DNA of 64,000 bases from assembly GCA_905181705.1 (NCBI GenBank), contig CAJIYP010000001.1, positions 497,501-561,500 of the forward strand. The letters run 5' to 3'. The notes under the pieces are model-generated. The model was given only the letters and a program-made list of their open reading frames with translations, was not told where the DNA came from and searched no databases. Made by a program: the position numbers and the translations under genes. Shown one piece after another: positions 56,157-64,000 of this stretch (position 1 is the stretch's first letter; the number at the start of each line of letters is the position of its first letter). The DNA is from Cryomorphaceae bacterium BACL29 MAG-121220-bin8 (lineage in GTDB: Bacteria > Bacteroidota > Bacteroidia > Flavobacteriales > Flavobacteriaceae).

Positions 56157-57164
56157 ATGGAATTACTTTTACCTTTTGTTTTACTTATTTTCGCAAGTTT
56201 TTTTCAAGGATCTTTTGGTCTTGGAATGAAATATATGTCTCCTCTTTCATGGGAAGCATGGTGGCTTATTCATGTTACCATTGCTATGATATTATTCCCA
56301 TTATTATGGGCAATTATTGTTGTTCCTAATTTATTTGAAATAATTTTATCTTCTCCGATTGAATCTATTCAGATGGCTATGTTATATGGATTTTTATGGG
56401 GAATTGGTGGAATTATGTTTGGGGTAAGCGTTCCTTACATTGGTTTGTCACTTACAATGGGTATAGTTATGGGCTTAGCTGGATCTGTTGGAAGTTTAAT
56501 TCCATTTTTTCAAGGCTCTAATTCAACAAATGATCCTGTTTTTTCTTATGTTTTAGTTGGTCTTTTAATTTCTTTAATTGGGGTAGCCTTTACAGCAAAA
56601 GCTGGAATTGATAGGGATAAATTACAGAACTCCACTGAGTCTAAAAATAAATCAAATATTACCAAGGGGATTTTAATTGCTGTAGTTTGTGGTGTTCTAT
56701 CAGCTCTTTTAAATGTCGGATTTTCCAATGCTGCTCCGATTGCAAAAACAGCAGAAAACTTTGGGGTTATCACAAGAAATTCTAGTTTAGTTGCCTGGGT
56801 TGTGGTTTTATGGGGGGCTTATTTAATGAACGCTTTGTACTGTGTTTATTTATTATTTAAAAATAATACATGGAGAAGCTTTGGCGCGGTAAATTCATTT
56901 ATAGCATACAGATGGTCTGTAATTGCTGGTTTATGTTGGTTTGCTGCTTTAGGTGTTTATGGTCAAGGTGCTGCTTTATTAGGTGATATAGGTCCTATCA
57001 TTGGCTGGCCAATATTACTTGGTTTATCGTTAATAATTAGTAATTATTGGGCTTATAGAGCTGGTGAATGGAAAAATGCAAAAAAACCTTTTAATTTATT
57101 ATTGTTAGGATTAGTAGTACTTATATTTTCGTCCATAGTTTTAGGATTTGGAAGTACAGTTTAA
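56157..57164 (+). CDS. RhaT-like L-rhamnose/proton symporter family protein
   Basis: This 335-aa membrane protein has about ten hydrophobic helices. It starts with 'LLIFASFFQGSFGLGMKYMS' and 'SWEAWWLIHVTIAMILFPLL', the N-terminal pattern of the RhaT family, and continues with 'GFLWGIGGIMFGVSVPYIGL', 'GLAGSVGSLIPFF' and 'IIGWPILLGLSLIISNYWAY'. RhaT imports L-rhamnose with a proton in E. coli. The family resemblance is strong; the transported sugar could be a different deoxy-sugar. It is the last gene of the beta-helix, dehydratase and aldehyde dehydrogenase operon. The 141-bp gap to the convergent next gene shows no convincing terminator. Confidence 0.87.
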   Translation: MELLLPFVLLIFASFFQGSFGLGMKYMSPLSWEAWWLIHVTIAMILFPLLWAIIVVPNLFEIILSSPIESIQMAMLYGFLWGIGGIMFGVSVPYIGLSLTMGIVMGLAGSVGSLIPFFQGSNSTNDPVFSYVLVGLLISLIGVAFTAKAGIDRDKLQNSTESKNKSNITKGILIAVVCGVLSALLNVGFSNAAPIAKTAENFGVITRNSSLVAWVVVLWGAYLMNALYCVYLLFKNNTWRSFGAVNSFIAYRWSVIAGLCWFAALGVYGQGAALLGDIGPIIGWPILLGLSLIISNYWAYRAGEWKNAKKPFNLLLLGLVVLIFSSIVLGFGSTV

Positions 57165-57305
57165 AATACAATTTTGATTAAAAACATTATAGTATAATAT
57201 GGTGAAATACTGTTAAGGTTATCACACTTTAATCATGTGGATTTAACTGACCAATTCTCAGAAATAAACATGTCATTCACAGGGGGAGAAATTAATATTC
57301 TTATT

Positions 57306-58130
57306 TTATAATTTTAATTTCATTAACCGAGCAGATTTTGAATTTTTTTCATCTTCAGAAGTAATCCAAAAATTATTATTGTCAATTATTTTAACTGCTT
57401 CAACTTGGGTTTTTCCAATGGGAATTTCATAAGTATTTATATTGCTATTATTGATTTGTTCAAAACTAAAATCATTTATGATAATCAAATAATAATTATT
57501 AAATTTTTTGGTTGATGTTAATGCCAATATTTTATAATTTTCATTATAGTCTGCTCCAGTTACAATTGAATTAACATTCAATTTTCCTATTTTTTTTGCA
57601 TCATATGTTCCTGGTTTTTTTGGAACTAAATATAGTTCGGTAATTTTTTTAGCTCTGTTTTTTGTGAATATAACTAGGTTTTTTCCAACAGAAATCAAAC
57701 CTTCTGCATCATAAATAGTGTTTCTATCAATCTTGAAAGAATCTTGCTCCGGATAATTAAAATAAATAGTTTCATTTTTTTCTTCACTGTCTTTATCAAT
57801 TGGGATTTTATAAATTTTCAGGTCTTTTCTGTTGTTAAAATTATTCCCCATGTCTGCTATGTAAATGTATTTATCGTCTCTAGTAATATCTTCCCAGTCT
57901 TTATTTTTTGCAGAACTAATTTTTCTTTTGTATTTAATTTCACCTTTTTTAGATAAGTAATACAAACTAGCCTCTCCACCAGAATCATTATGAGTGACAA
58001 ACAGATTGTCAACTATTTCCAGTCCTGAGGTTTCCTCAATTATATTAGAAAGAGGATAGTCTTTTTCAATTTTTTGAGAACTTATAGTTTGAGAAATTAT
58101 TATAATCAATAGAATTGCAATTTTTTTCAT
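57306..58130 (-). CDS. Exported beta-propeller-like protein (phytase/SdiA-regulated-like)
   Basis: This 274-aa protein has a signal peptide 'MKKIAILLIIIISQTISSQ'. The body has blade-like repeats: 'ETSGLEIVDNLFVTHNDSGG', 'DWEDITRDDKYIYIADMGNN', 'DAEGLISVGKNLVIFTKNR' and 'VEAVKIIDNNNFWITSED'. The 'DWEDI...YIADMGNN' and 'DAEGL' motifs are those of the propeller proteins I know as esterase-like/phytase-like and SdiA-regulated types. No enzymatic residues can be assigned. It stands alone between two convergent or divergent neighbours and has no visible promoter box. Confidence 0.72.
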   Translation of the reverse strand: MKKIAILLIIIISQTISSQKIEKDYPLSNIIEETSGLEIVDNLFVTHNDSGGEASLYYLSKKGEIKYKRKISSAKNKDWEDITRDDKYIYIADMGNNFNNRKDLKIYKIPIDKDSEEKNETIYFNYPEQDSFKIDRNTIYDAEGLISVGKNLVIFTKNRAKKITELYLVPKKPGTYDAKKIGKLNVNSIVTGADYNENYKILALTSTKKFNNYYLIIINDFSFEQINNSNINTYEIPIGKTQVEAVKIIDNNNFWITSEDEKNSKSARLMKLKL

Positions 58131-58194
58131 ATTTCAATATTAGTAATTTATTATTAACTTAAGATTAATTATAAAATATATTAAAACTTAAAAA

Positions 58195-60331
58195 ATGAAA
58201 AATAATTTGATAATCTTTTGCTTAATATTTCTATTTATTTCTTGTGATTCAAACCAAAGAAATAATTATCACTTAACTGAAAAAATTCCAGTAACAGATG
58301 ATTATTTTGATACGGAGGTTGTTGACAATTATCGTTGGTTAGAAGATGATATGTCTCAAGAAACCGGTAACTGGGTAGCTAAGCAAAACGAGACAACTTT
58401 TGATTATTTAAATGAGATTCCTTTTAGAGAACAATTAAAAAACAGATTAACTGATCTGTGGGATTATGAAAAAATATCCTCTCCTTTTAGAGGAAGGCAA
58501 CTATACTTATTTTTATAAAAATACCGGATTACAAAATCAATCAATTTTATATAGAACTAAAGATGATGGTGAATCCAAAATTTTTTTAGACCCAAATCTT
58601 TTTTCTATTGATGGAACCACCTCTTTAGCTGGAATTTCTTTTTCAAAAGATGGTAGTCTTTTAGCCTATAGTATTTCAGAGGGAGGTAGTGATTGGAGAA
58701 AAATTATTATTAAGAATGTAGAAAATAATCAAATTATAGGAGACACAATAGTTGATGTTAAATTTTCAGGAGTAAGTTGGATGGCTAATGAAGGTTTTTA
58801 TTATTCTTCATACGACAAACCTAAAGGTAGCGAGCTTTCAGAAAAAACAGATCAGCACAAATTATATTATCATAAATTGGGAACTCCTCAATCAGAAGAC
58901 GAGTTAATATATGGGGGTGTTGAAAGTGAAAAGAATAGATATATCAGAGGATTTGTTACAAACGATGATAGATTTCTTTTGATTGATGCAGCAAAAAAAA
59001 CTACAGGAAATAAACTTTTAATAAAAGATTTAAAAACCAATTCAAGTTTTAAAATAATTGTAGGTGATTACAATTCTAACACCTCATTATTAGATAATAA
59101 GGGTACTAAATTATTTTTAGTTACTGATTTTAATGCACCTAATAAAAAAATTGTAACTGTTGATGTGGTTGAACCATCACAAAAAAATTGGAAAGATTTT
59201 ATTCCAGAAGATAAATTTGTATTAAGTCCATCAAAATGTGGAGGCTATTTTTTTACTCACTATATGGTTGACGCCATCTCAAAAGTATTTCAGTATGATT
59301 ACTCTGGAAAATTAATTAGAGAAGTCAAACTTCCTGGAATTGGTAGAGCTTCTGGTTTTGGTGGTAAAAACAACCAAAATGAACTCTATTTTAATTTTTC
59401 AAATTATTACACTCCTAGTACATCATATAAGTATGATGTAAAATCAGGAACGTATCAAGAGTATTGGAAACCGTCAATTGATTTTGATTCTTCAAGCTAT
59501 GAGTCTAAACAAATTTTTTATTCCTCCAAAGATGGGACCAAAGTTCCAATGATAATAACGTATAAAAAAGGTTTAGAGCTAAACAGTAAAAATCCAACAA
59601 TTTTATATGGTTACGGAGGTTTTAATATAAGTAGAACACCTGGTTTTAGTGTTGCTAATGCGGTTTGGATGGAACAAGGTGGAGTTTATGCTGTTCCAAA
59701 TATAAGAGGTGGTGGAGAATACGGTAGAAAGTGGCACAATGCTGGAGTTCAATTAAAAAAACAAAATGTTTTTGATGATTTTATTGCAGCAGCGGAATAC
59801 TTAATAGATAATAATTACACATCTTCAGAATATTTAGCAATTAGAGGAGGTTCTAATGGAGGTTTGTTAGTTGGAGCTACTATGACTCAGCGCCCGGACT
59901 TAATGAAAGTTGCCCTTCCTGCAGTAGGTGTTTTAGACATGCTACGTTACCATAAATTCACTGCGGGAGCTGGTTGGGCTTATGATTATGGAACTTCTGA
60001 AGATTCAAAAGAAATGTTTAATTATTTAAAAGCTTATTCTCCAGTTCATAATGTTAAAAATAATATTTCTTATCCAGCAACATTAATTACAACTGGTGAT
60101 CACGATGATAGGGTAGTACCAGCTCATTCTTTTAAGTTTGCTGCTGAACTACAAGAAAAAGATTCTGGGATAAATCCAATATTAATTAGAGTAGAGACTA
60201 ATGCTGGTCATGGTTCAGGCACCCCAGTAGCTAAAACAATTGACCAGTATGCAGATATTTTTGGATTTACTCTTTATAACATGGGCTATCTTGTTTTACC
60301 AAGTAAAACTAAGAACAAAATAAAAGGTTAG
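58195..60331 (+). CDS. Prolyl oligopeptidase (S9A) family serine peptidase lipoprotein, frameshifted near the 5' end
   Basis: The 5' frame (58195-58518) starts with a lipoprotein signal ('MKNNLIIFCLIFLFISC') and gives the POP N-terminal cap ('VTDDYFDTEVVDNYRWLED', 'NRLTDLWDYEKISSPF'). At about 58493 it shifts; the second frame continues 'EGNYTYFYKNTGLQNQSILY' to 60331. Deleting one G in AGAGGAAGG joins them ('SSPFREGNYTYFYKN') into about 711 aa, the usual length. The catalytic Ser is in 'RGGSNGGLLVGA', the Asp in 'GDHDDRVVPAHS', and the His in 'ETNAGHGSGT'. The enzyme should cut short peptides after proline in the periplasm or at the cell surface. It is followed 12 bp later by the ADP-ribosylglycohydrolase-like gene. 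Confidence 0.88.
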
Positions 60332-60343
60332 AAATCGGGCATC

Positions 60344-61702
60344 ATGTTGAATAAACTAATCTTATTTTTTTTTTTAATAACGTTATTTTCATGTGAATTA
60401 TTAGAAAAAAATGATTCAGAAGTTACTTTTTCTAAAAATATTCAATACAATACATATGTTCCTAAAAGTAATGACCTTGTAATCTCTAGAAATAATTATT
60501 ATGATAAATTATATGGTTTTTGGCTTGGTCAGTCCATAGGAAATTGGACGGGATTGATTACCGAAATGGATAAAATCGGTAATATTGGTAACATTAAGAC
60601 TGGAGATTTTTATACAAGAGATAACTGGGGAGCAGTAGACCAACCTAATATTTGGTCGAAAGATTTTTCAAAATTAGATACTCTTGTAAAGATAGATTTT
60701 GTTTTTAAAGAAAAGAACGAAGTTTGGGGGTCTGATGACGATACAGACATAGAATACATGTACCAACACCTTATTTATAATAATTCTAGTATACTGACTA
60801 GCGAGCAAATTAGAGATGGTTGGTTAAATCATATAATGGAAGAAGAAGAGAATTATTTATGGGTTTCAAATCAAAAAGCATTTGACTTAATGAAACAGGG
60901 AATTCTTCCTCCTGAAACAAGTAGTGTAGATTTGAATGAACACTATGAAATGATAGATGCTCAATTAACAACTGAAATTTTTGGACTATTAGCACCTGGT
61001 AGAGAAGATTTTGCCTTGAAAATGTCTTATTTGCCAATTAGAACAACTGCTAGAGATAATGCAGCATGGATTTCTGAGTTTTATGTATTAATGCATTCAT
61101 TGGCATCTAAAGTTGATAATAATCTTTCAATGAAAGATAAGTTGATGTGGATGGCTGATGAATCTAGAAAAATTTTACCTAAAGGTTCTTATTCTTCTAA
61201 AATGTATGATTTTGTAAAAAGTAAATACGAATCTAAAATTTCTTGGGAGCAAACAAGAGATTCTATTTACATTAGGTATCAAGTCAATCAAAAGGATGGA
61301 TATAAAATTACTTCTCAAAATTTAAATTGCAATGGATGTTTTGCAGCCGGAATTAATTTTGCATCTAGTTTAGTTAGTTTGTTTTATGGGGAAGGTGACT
61401 TAAAACAAACTATTAAAATTGGTACTCTCAGTGGATGGGACTCAGATAACCCAACTGCTACCTGGGGAGGTTTGCTTGGTTTTATGATTGGAAAAAATAA
61501 AATTGAAAAAATTTTTGATAAAGAATTCTCAAATAAATACAACATTCATAGAACCAGACGAAATTTTCCAAATAACGGGATGGATACTTTTGAGAATATG
61601 GCACAAAAAGGAATTTTTATCATAGATAAAGTAGTCCAATCTGACATGAACGGAGGAATTAGTAAATCAAAAAATATATGGTATATTCCTCAGATAAATT
61701 AA
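60344..61702 (+). CDS. Secreted ADP-ribosylglycohydrolase-like lipoprotein
   Basis: This 452-aa protein has the lipoprotein signal 'MLNKLILFFFLITLFSC' (Cys17). The DraG-like fold is indicated by 'KLYGFWLGQSIGNWTGLITE' (usually GxxxGDAxG), the metal site 'VWGSDDDTDIEYMYQHLI' and the C-terminal metal motif 'IGTLSGWDSDNPTATWGGLL' (usually GGDTDTxxA). The first motif lacks the usual Gly-Asp, so the substrate may not be ADP-ribosylated protein. It also contains 'LNCNGCFAAGINFASSL'. Located with a prolyl oligopeptidase and a DUF885 peptidase-like gene in one direction. The true substrate is unknown; a nucleoside- or glycan-linked ribosyl group is possible. Confidence 0.78.
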   Translation: MLNKLILFFFLITLFSCELLEKNDSEVTFSKNIQYNTYVPKSNDLVISRNNYYDKLYGFWLGQSIGNWTGLITEMDKIGNIGNIKTGDFYTRDNWGAVDQPNIWSKDFSKLDTLVKIDFVFKEKNEVWGSDDDTDIEYMYQHLIYNNSSILTSEQIRDGWLNHIMEEEENYLWVSNQKAFDLMKQGILPPETSSVDLNEHYEMIDAQLTTEIFGLLAPGREDFALKMSYLPIRTTARDNAAWISEFYVLMHSLASKVDNNLSMKDKLMWMADESRKILPKGSYSSKMYDFVKSKYESKISWEQTRDSIYIRYQVNQKDGYKITSQNLNCNGCFAAGINFASSLVSLFYGEGDLKQTIKIGTLSGWDSDNPTATWGGLLGFMIGKNKIEKIFDKEFSNKYNIHRTRRNFPNNGMDTFENMAQKGIFIIDKVVQSDMNGGISKSKNIWYIPQIN

Positions 61703-61712
61703 ATGTTTACTT

Positions 61713-63473
61713 ATGAATAAACTAACAAATCTTTTAATTATTTTTTTAATTATTTTTTCTAGTTGTCAAACTGATAAAGAGGTCAGTTTACAGATTAATA
61801 AAGTTTTTGAAAAATACTATCAAGAAAACTTAATATTATACCCTTTAAAAGCTACAAGTCAAGGTGATGTTAGGTACAATGATTTTCTTCCTAATAACTT
61901 AACAGATGAGTTTAGGAACAACGAAAAGGTTTTTTATTCAAATTATCTAGATCAATTAAATAAGTTTGATGATAATAACTTGAACGAGCAAGACCTTCTT
62001 AGTAAAAAAGTTTTGTTGTGGGAGTGTAATAGAAACCTTGATAGACTCTCATTTAATGAACAATTTACTCCTTTAAATCAAATGTGGACCTTACAACTTG
62101 ATATTGGTCAATATGCTGCGGGTTTAAGTGCTCAACCATTTAAAACAGTAAAAGATTATAATAACTGGTTAAGTAGAATAGATGATTACTTGAACTGGTT
62201 GAAGACGGCTGAAAATAGAATGAGACAAGGAATGGTTAATGGTTATGTTCTTCCTAAGTCATTAATCAAAAAAGTTATTCCTCAATTAAAAACGATTTTA
62301 AATTCGAATTTAGAACAGAATTTATTTTATAGTCCTGCTAGACAATTTCCAAATAGTTTTAATGAGAGTGAAAAATCTATTTTGGCAGAAAAGTATGAAA
62401 TAATGGTTTTGAAAAAGATAATTCCTGCTTATCAAAAATTACATGACTTTATGAAAAATGAGTATTTAAATAATGGAAGGGATTCAAGTGGAATTGATGT
62501 TTTTGAAGATGGTTTAAGTTATTATGAATATTCAATTAAATTATATACAACAACCGATATGTCTTCTGATGAAATTCATAATATTGGATTGAAAGAAGTT
62601 GCTAAAATTTCTTCAGAAATGGAATTGATAAAAGAAAAAGTTGGATTCAATGGAGACTTGAAATCTTTTTTTAATTATGTAAGAGAGTTGGATCAATTAA
62701 TACCTTTTAATAACCCTAATCAAGTAATCGAAAATTTCAATAAAATTCATAAAAAAATGATGCCTCAAGTGAATTCATTATTTGGATTACAACCAAAAAC
62801 TCCATTTGAAGTAAGAAGAACAGAATCTTTTAGAGAAGCATCTGCTAGTGCTGAATATAACCCGGGTTCACTTGATGGAACTAGACCAGGTATTTTTTAT
62901 GTTCCAATACCAGATGTCAGTAAATACAATTTTTTTTCAGATGAAGATCTTTTTTTACATGAGGCTATTCCAGGACATCACTTTCAGATATCTCTTCAGC
63001 AAGAAAACACCTCTTTACCTTCTTTCAGAAAAAGTCTTTGGTACAGTGCTTACGGAGAAGGTTGGGCTTTGTACTCTGAATCATTAGGAAAGGAACTTGG
63101 TTTGTATGATGATCCGTATCAATACTTTGGTATGTTAAGTGCTGAAATGCATAGAGCAATAAGATTGGTTGTTGATACTGGAATTCATACAAAAGGGTGG
63201 TCAAGAGAAAAAGCTATACAGTATTCATTAGAAAATGAAGCAGAATCAGAAGCAAGCATTACCTCAGAAATTGAACGCTATATGGCCAACCCAGGTCAAG
63301 CATTATCTTATAAAATAGGTCAACTTAAAATAAGAGAATTAAGATCAAAAGCTGAAAATAATCTAGGAGATAAATTTGATATAAAAGTTTTTCATGAAAA
63401 AATTCTAGAAAGTGGATGTATTCCCTTAAAACTTCTAGAGGAAAAAATAGAAATGTGGATTGAAAGTTTTTAA
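61713..63473 (+). CDS. DUF885 family metallopeptidase-like lipoprotein
   Basis: This 586-aa protein has the lipoprotein signal 'LTNLLIIFLIIFSSC' (Cys about 18) and the DUF885 core. The metal site is 'LHEAIPGHHFQISLQQE' at about residues 416-423 (H-E-x-I-P-G-H-H), preceded by 'PGIFYVPIPDVSKYNFFS', with 'YGEGWALYSESLGKELGL' downstream and 'MLSAEMHRAIRLVVDTGIHT' as the third conserved region. This arrangement is thermolysin-like in reverse and widely annotated as a carboxypeptidase-like hydrolase. It is the third gene of a plus-strand peptidase set. Its stop lies just before the convergent edge gene. Confidence 0.87.
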   Translation: MNKLTNLLIIFLIIFSSCQTDKEVSLQINKVFEKYYQENLILYPLKATSQGDVRYNDFLPNNLTDEFRNNEKVFYSNYLDQLNKFDDNNLNEQDLLSKKVLLWECNRNLDRLSFNEQFTPLNQMWTLQLDIGQYAAGLSAQPFKTVKDYNNWLSRIDDYLNWLKTAENRMRQGMVNGYVLPKSLIKKVIPQLKTILNSNLEQNLFYSPARQFPNSFNESEKSILAEKYEIMVLKKIIPAYQKLHDFMKNEYLNNGRDSSGIDVFEDGLSYYEYSIKLYTTTDMSSDEIHNIGLKEVAKISSEMELIKEKVGFNGDLKSFFNYVRELDQLIPFNNPNQVIENFNKIHKKMMPQVNSLFGLQPKTPFEVRRTESFREASASAEYNPGSLDGTRPGIFYVPIPDVSKYNFFSDEDLFLHEAIPGHHFQISLQQENTSLPSFRKSLWYSAYGEGWALYSESLGKELGLYDDPYQYFGMLSAEMHRAIRLVVDTGIHTKGWSREKAIQYSLENEAESEASITSEIERYMANPGQALSYKIGQLKIRELRSKAENNLGDKFDIKVFHEKILESGCIPLKLLEEKIEMWIESF

Positions 63474-63474
63474 T

Positions 63475-64000
63475 TTACCATGCTCTTATTAGACTAAAGT
63501 GTGCTTTAAATTCTCTTCCATCTTCTAGGTTTACTCTGAACCAGTAATCTGATTGCGGCATAGGTTTTCCATTATAATTTCCATCCCATCCATCATTAAG
63601 AGGATCTAGCTCTTTAATTAACTTACCATACCTATCAAATATATACACCTTAGTTTTTGGTTGGAAGTCTGCTCTTATTCCTAGTATTTTCCATTTGTCG
63701 TGGTATCCATCTGAGTTTGGTGTAAAGAATTTTTTATATCCAATTACAGATACGTCTATTTTAGCTATTCCACAGTTGTTTTTATCTCTTATGTAAATAG
63801 TGTGTATTCCAGGTCTTACTTTTTCAAATAGAGCCTCGTCTTGGTAGGGTCCACTTATGTCATCAATAGCATATTCATAATCTCCTATTCCTAGTGTTTC
63901 TCTTAAAATAGTGATGGTATTGTTGTTGTCTTTGGTTAAGTCTTTGACCACGATGTCTTTTCTAACTACCGTTGCTATTTTAGATTCTGCAATAGTTATT
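63475..64000 (-). CDS. C-terminal part of a large T9SS type B sorting-domain (gliding motility-associated) protein; 5' end outside window
   Basis: The frame is open from the window edge (63999) to a stop at 63475. The last about 90 residues form the gliding motility-associated C-terminal domain: 'KKFFTPNSDGYHDKWKILGI', 'VYIFDRYGKLIKELDP', 'GWDGNYNGKPMPQSDYWFRV' and 'FKAHFSLIRAW'. This domain directs export by the type IX secretion system without removal of a classical C-terminal signal. The preceding segment ('GPYQDEALFEKVRPGIHTIY', 'RDKNNCGIAKIDV') is one of the repeat units typical of such proteins, so the full protein is probably very large. A GTG at 63951 is internal, not the start. Confidence 0.88.
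   Translation of the reverse strand, partial: ITIAESKIATVVRKDIVVKDLTKDNNNTITILRETLGIGDYEYAIDDISGPYQDEALFEKVRPGIHTIYIRDKNNCGIAKIDVSVIGYKKFFTPNSDGYHDKWKILGIRADFQPKTKVYIFDRYGKLIKELDPLNDGWDGNYNGKPMPQSDYWFRVNLEDGREFKAHFSLIRAW

Noticed and set aside
43665-57164. Complete polysaccharide utilisation locus of the classical type
   Set aside because: No SusC or SusD-like gene and no hybrid two-component or ECF sigma regulator in the region.
57165-57305. Small reading frame (from ATG at 57270) and a short palindrome (57186-57198) in the convergent gap
   Set aside because: The frame is only 13 codons and the palindrome is all A/T apart from the centre; both are expected by chance.
1-64000. Defence island, prophage, transposon or CRISPR array
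   Set aside because: No nuclease/helicase defence set, integrase, transposase, phage structural gene or spaced repeats seen; the RecD-like helicase and MutL are housekeeping.

Overview
The window looks like a marine Flavobacteriia (Bacteroidota) chromosome segment. It is strongly AT-rich (roughly 30 % G+C by eye) and densely packed. Its gene neighbourhoods are typical of Flavobacteriaceae: rlmD next to the DUF6452/DUF6048 pair, nrnA with gliding-type peptidyl-prolyl isomerases, a small membrane protein followed by mutL and two rhomboids, DUF3822 with rsmD, gyrA followed by a TPR protein, a fused thrA with thrB and thrC, and a gliding-motility/T9SS type B C-terminal domain at the right edge. 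Where promoter elements are visible they fit the Bacteroidota TAnnTTTG type. I saw no tRNA, rRNA, CRISPR array, transposase, phage gene or recognisable defence system.

Layout. 0-15 kb: RNA methyltransferases (THUMP type, RlmD), a large Asp-box/BNR exported protein, a minus-strand nrnA / cyclophilin-FKBP / DUF3810 cluster, and a plus-strand mutL / rhomboid / rhomboid / endonuclease-phosphatase operon. 15-31 kb: rsmD/DUF3822, a RecD-like helicase, kdsB with an acyltransferase, yebC, a sugar-nucleotide reductase, gcvT, an M1 and an S9B peptidase, then thrABC. 31-42 kb: clpC, gyrA, a TPR protein, an NlpC/P60 hydrolase, a PgpH-type HD phosphodiesterase and a persulfide-dioxygenase/rhodanese sulfur operon. 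42-57 kb: an accessory region built as two diverging gene sets. The minus strand has two sulfatases, a GH2 enzyme, a YwaF-type membrane protein and a methyltransferase. The plus strand has two beta-helix lipoproteins, an enolase-superfamily dehydratase, an aldehyde dehydrogenase and a RhaT-type sugar symporter. 57-64 kb: a beta-propeller-like exported protein, a prolyl oligopeptidase, a secreted ADP-ribosylglycohydrolase-like lipoprotein, a DUF885 peptidase-like lipoprotein and the edge protein.

How the genes may work together. The 43.6-57.2 kb region reads as a small locus for a sulfated polysaccharide. Extracytoplasmic sulfatases, GH2 and beta-helix proteins would release deoxy-sugars or sugar acids, RhaT would import a sugar, and the dehydratase and aldehyde dehydrogenase would oxidise it. 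No SusC/SusD pair is in the window, so the locus is either incomplete or relies on a transporter elsewhere; the substrate is inferred.

Two features stand out. First, several genes between about 6.6 and 12.1 kb (BNR protein, DUF3810, cyclophilin-FKBP, nrnA, mutL), plus the prolyl oligopeptidase at 58.5 kb, are interrupted by single-base indels. They can be rejoined to full-length proteins, which points to consensus errors or a locally decaying or mutator genome. Second, the two tandem sulfatases share a nearly identical 0.7-kb 3' block but differ upstream, and one has lost its lipobox cysteine. I did not find a convincing new multi-gene system. The best candidates for new biology are the polysaccharide locus with its beta-helix pair and the GH2 with a GATase-like tail.
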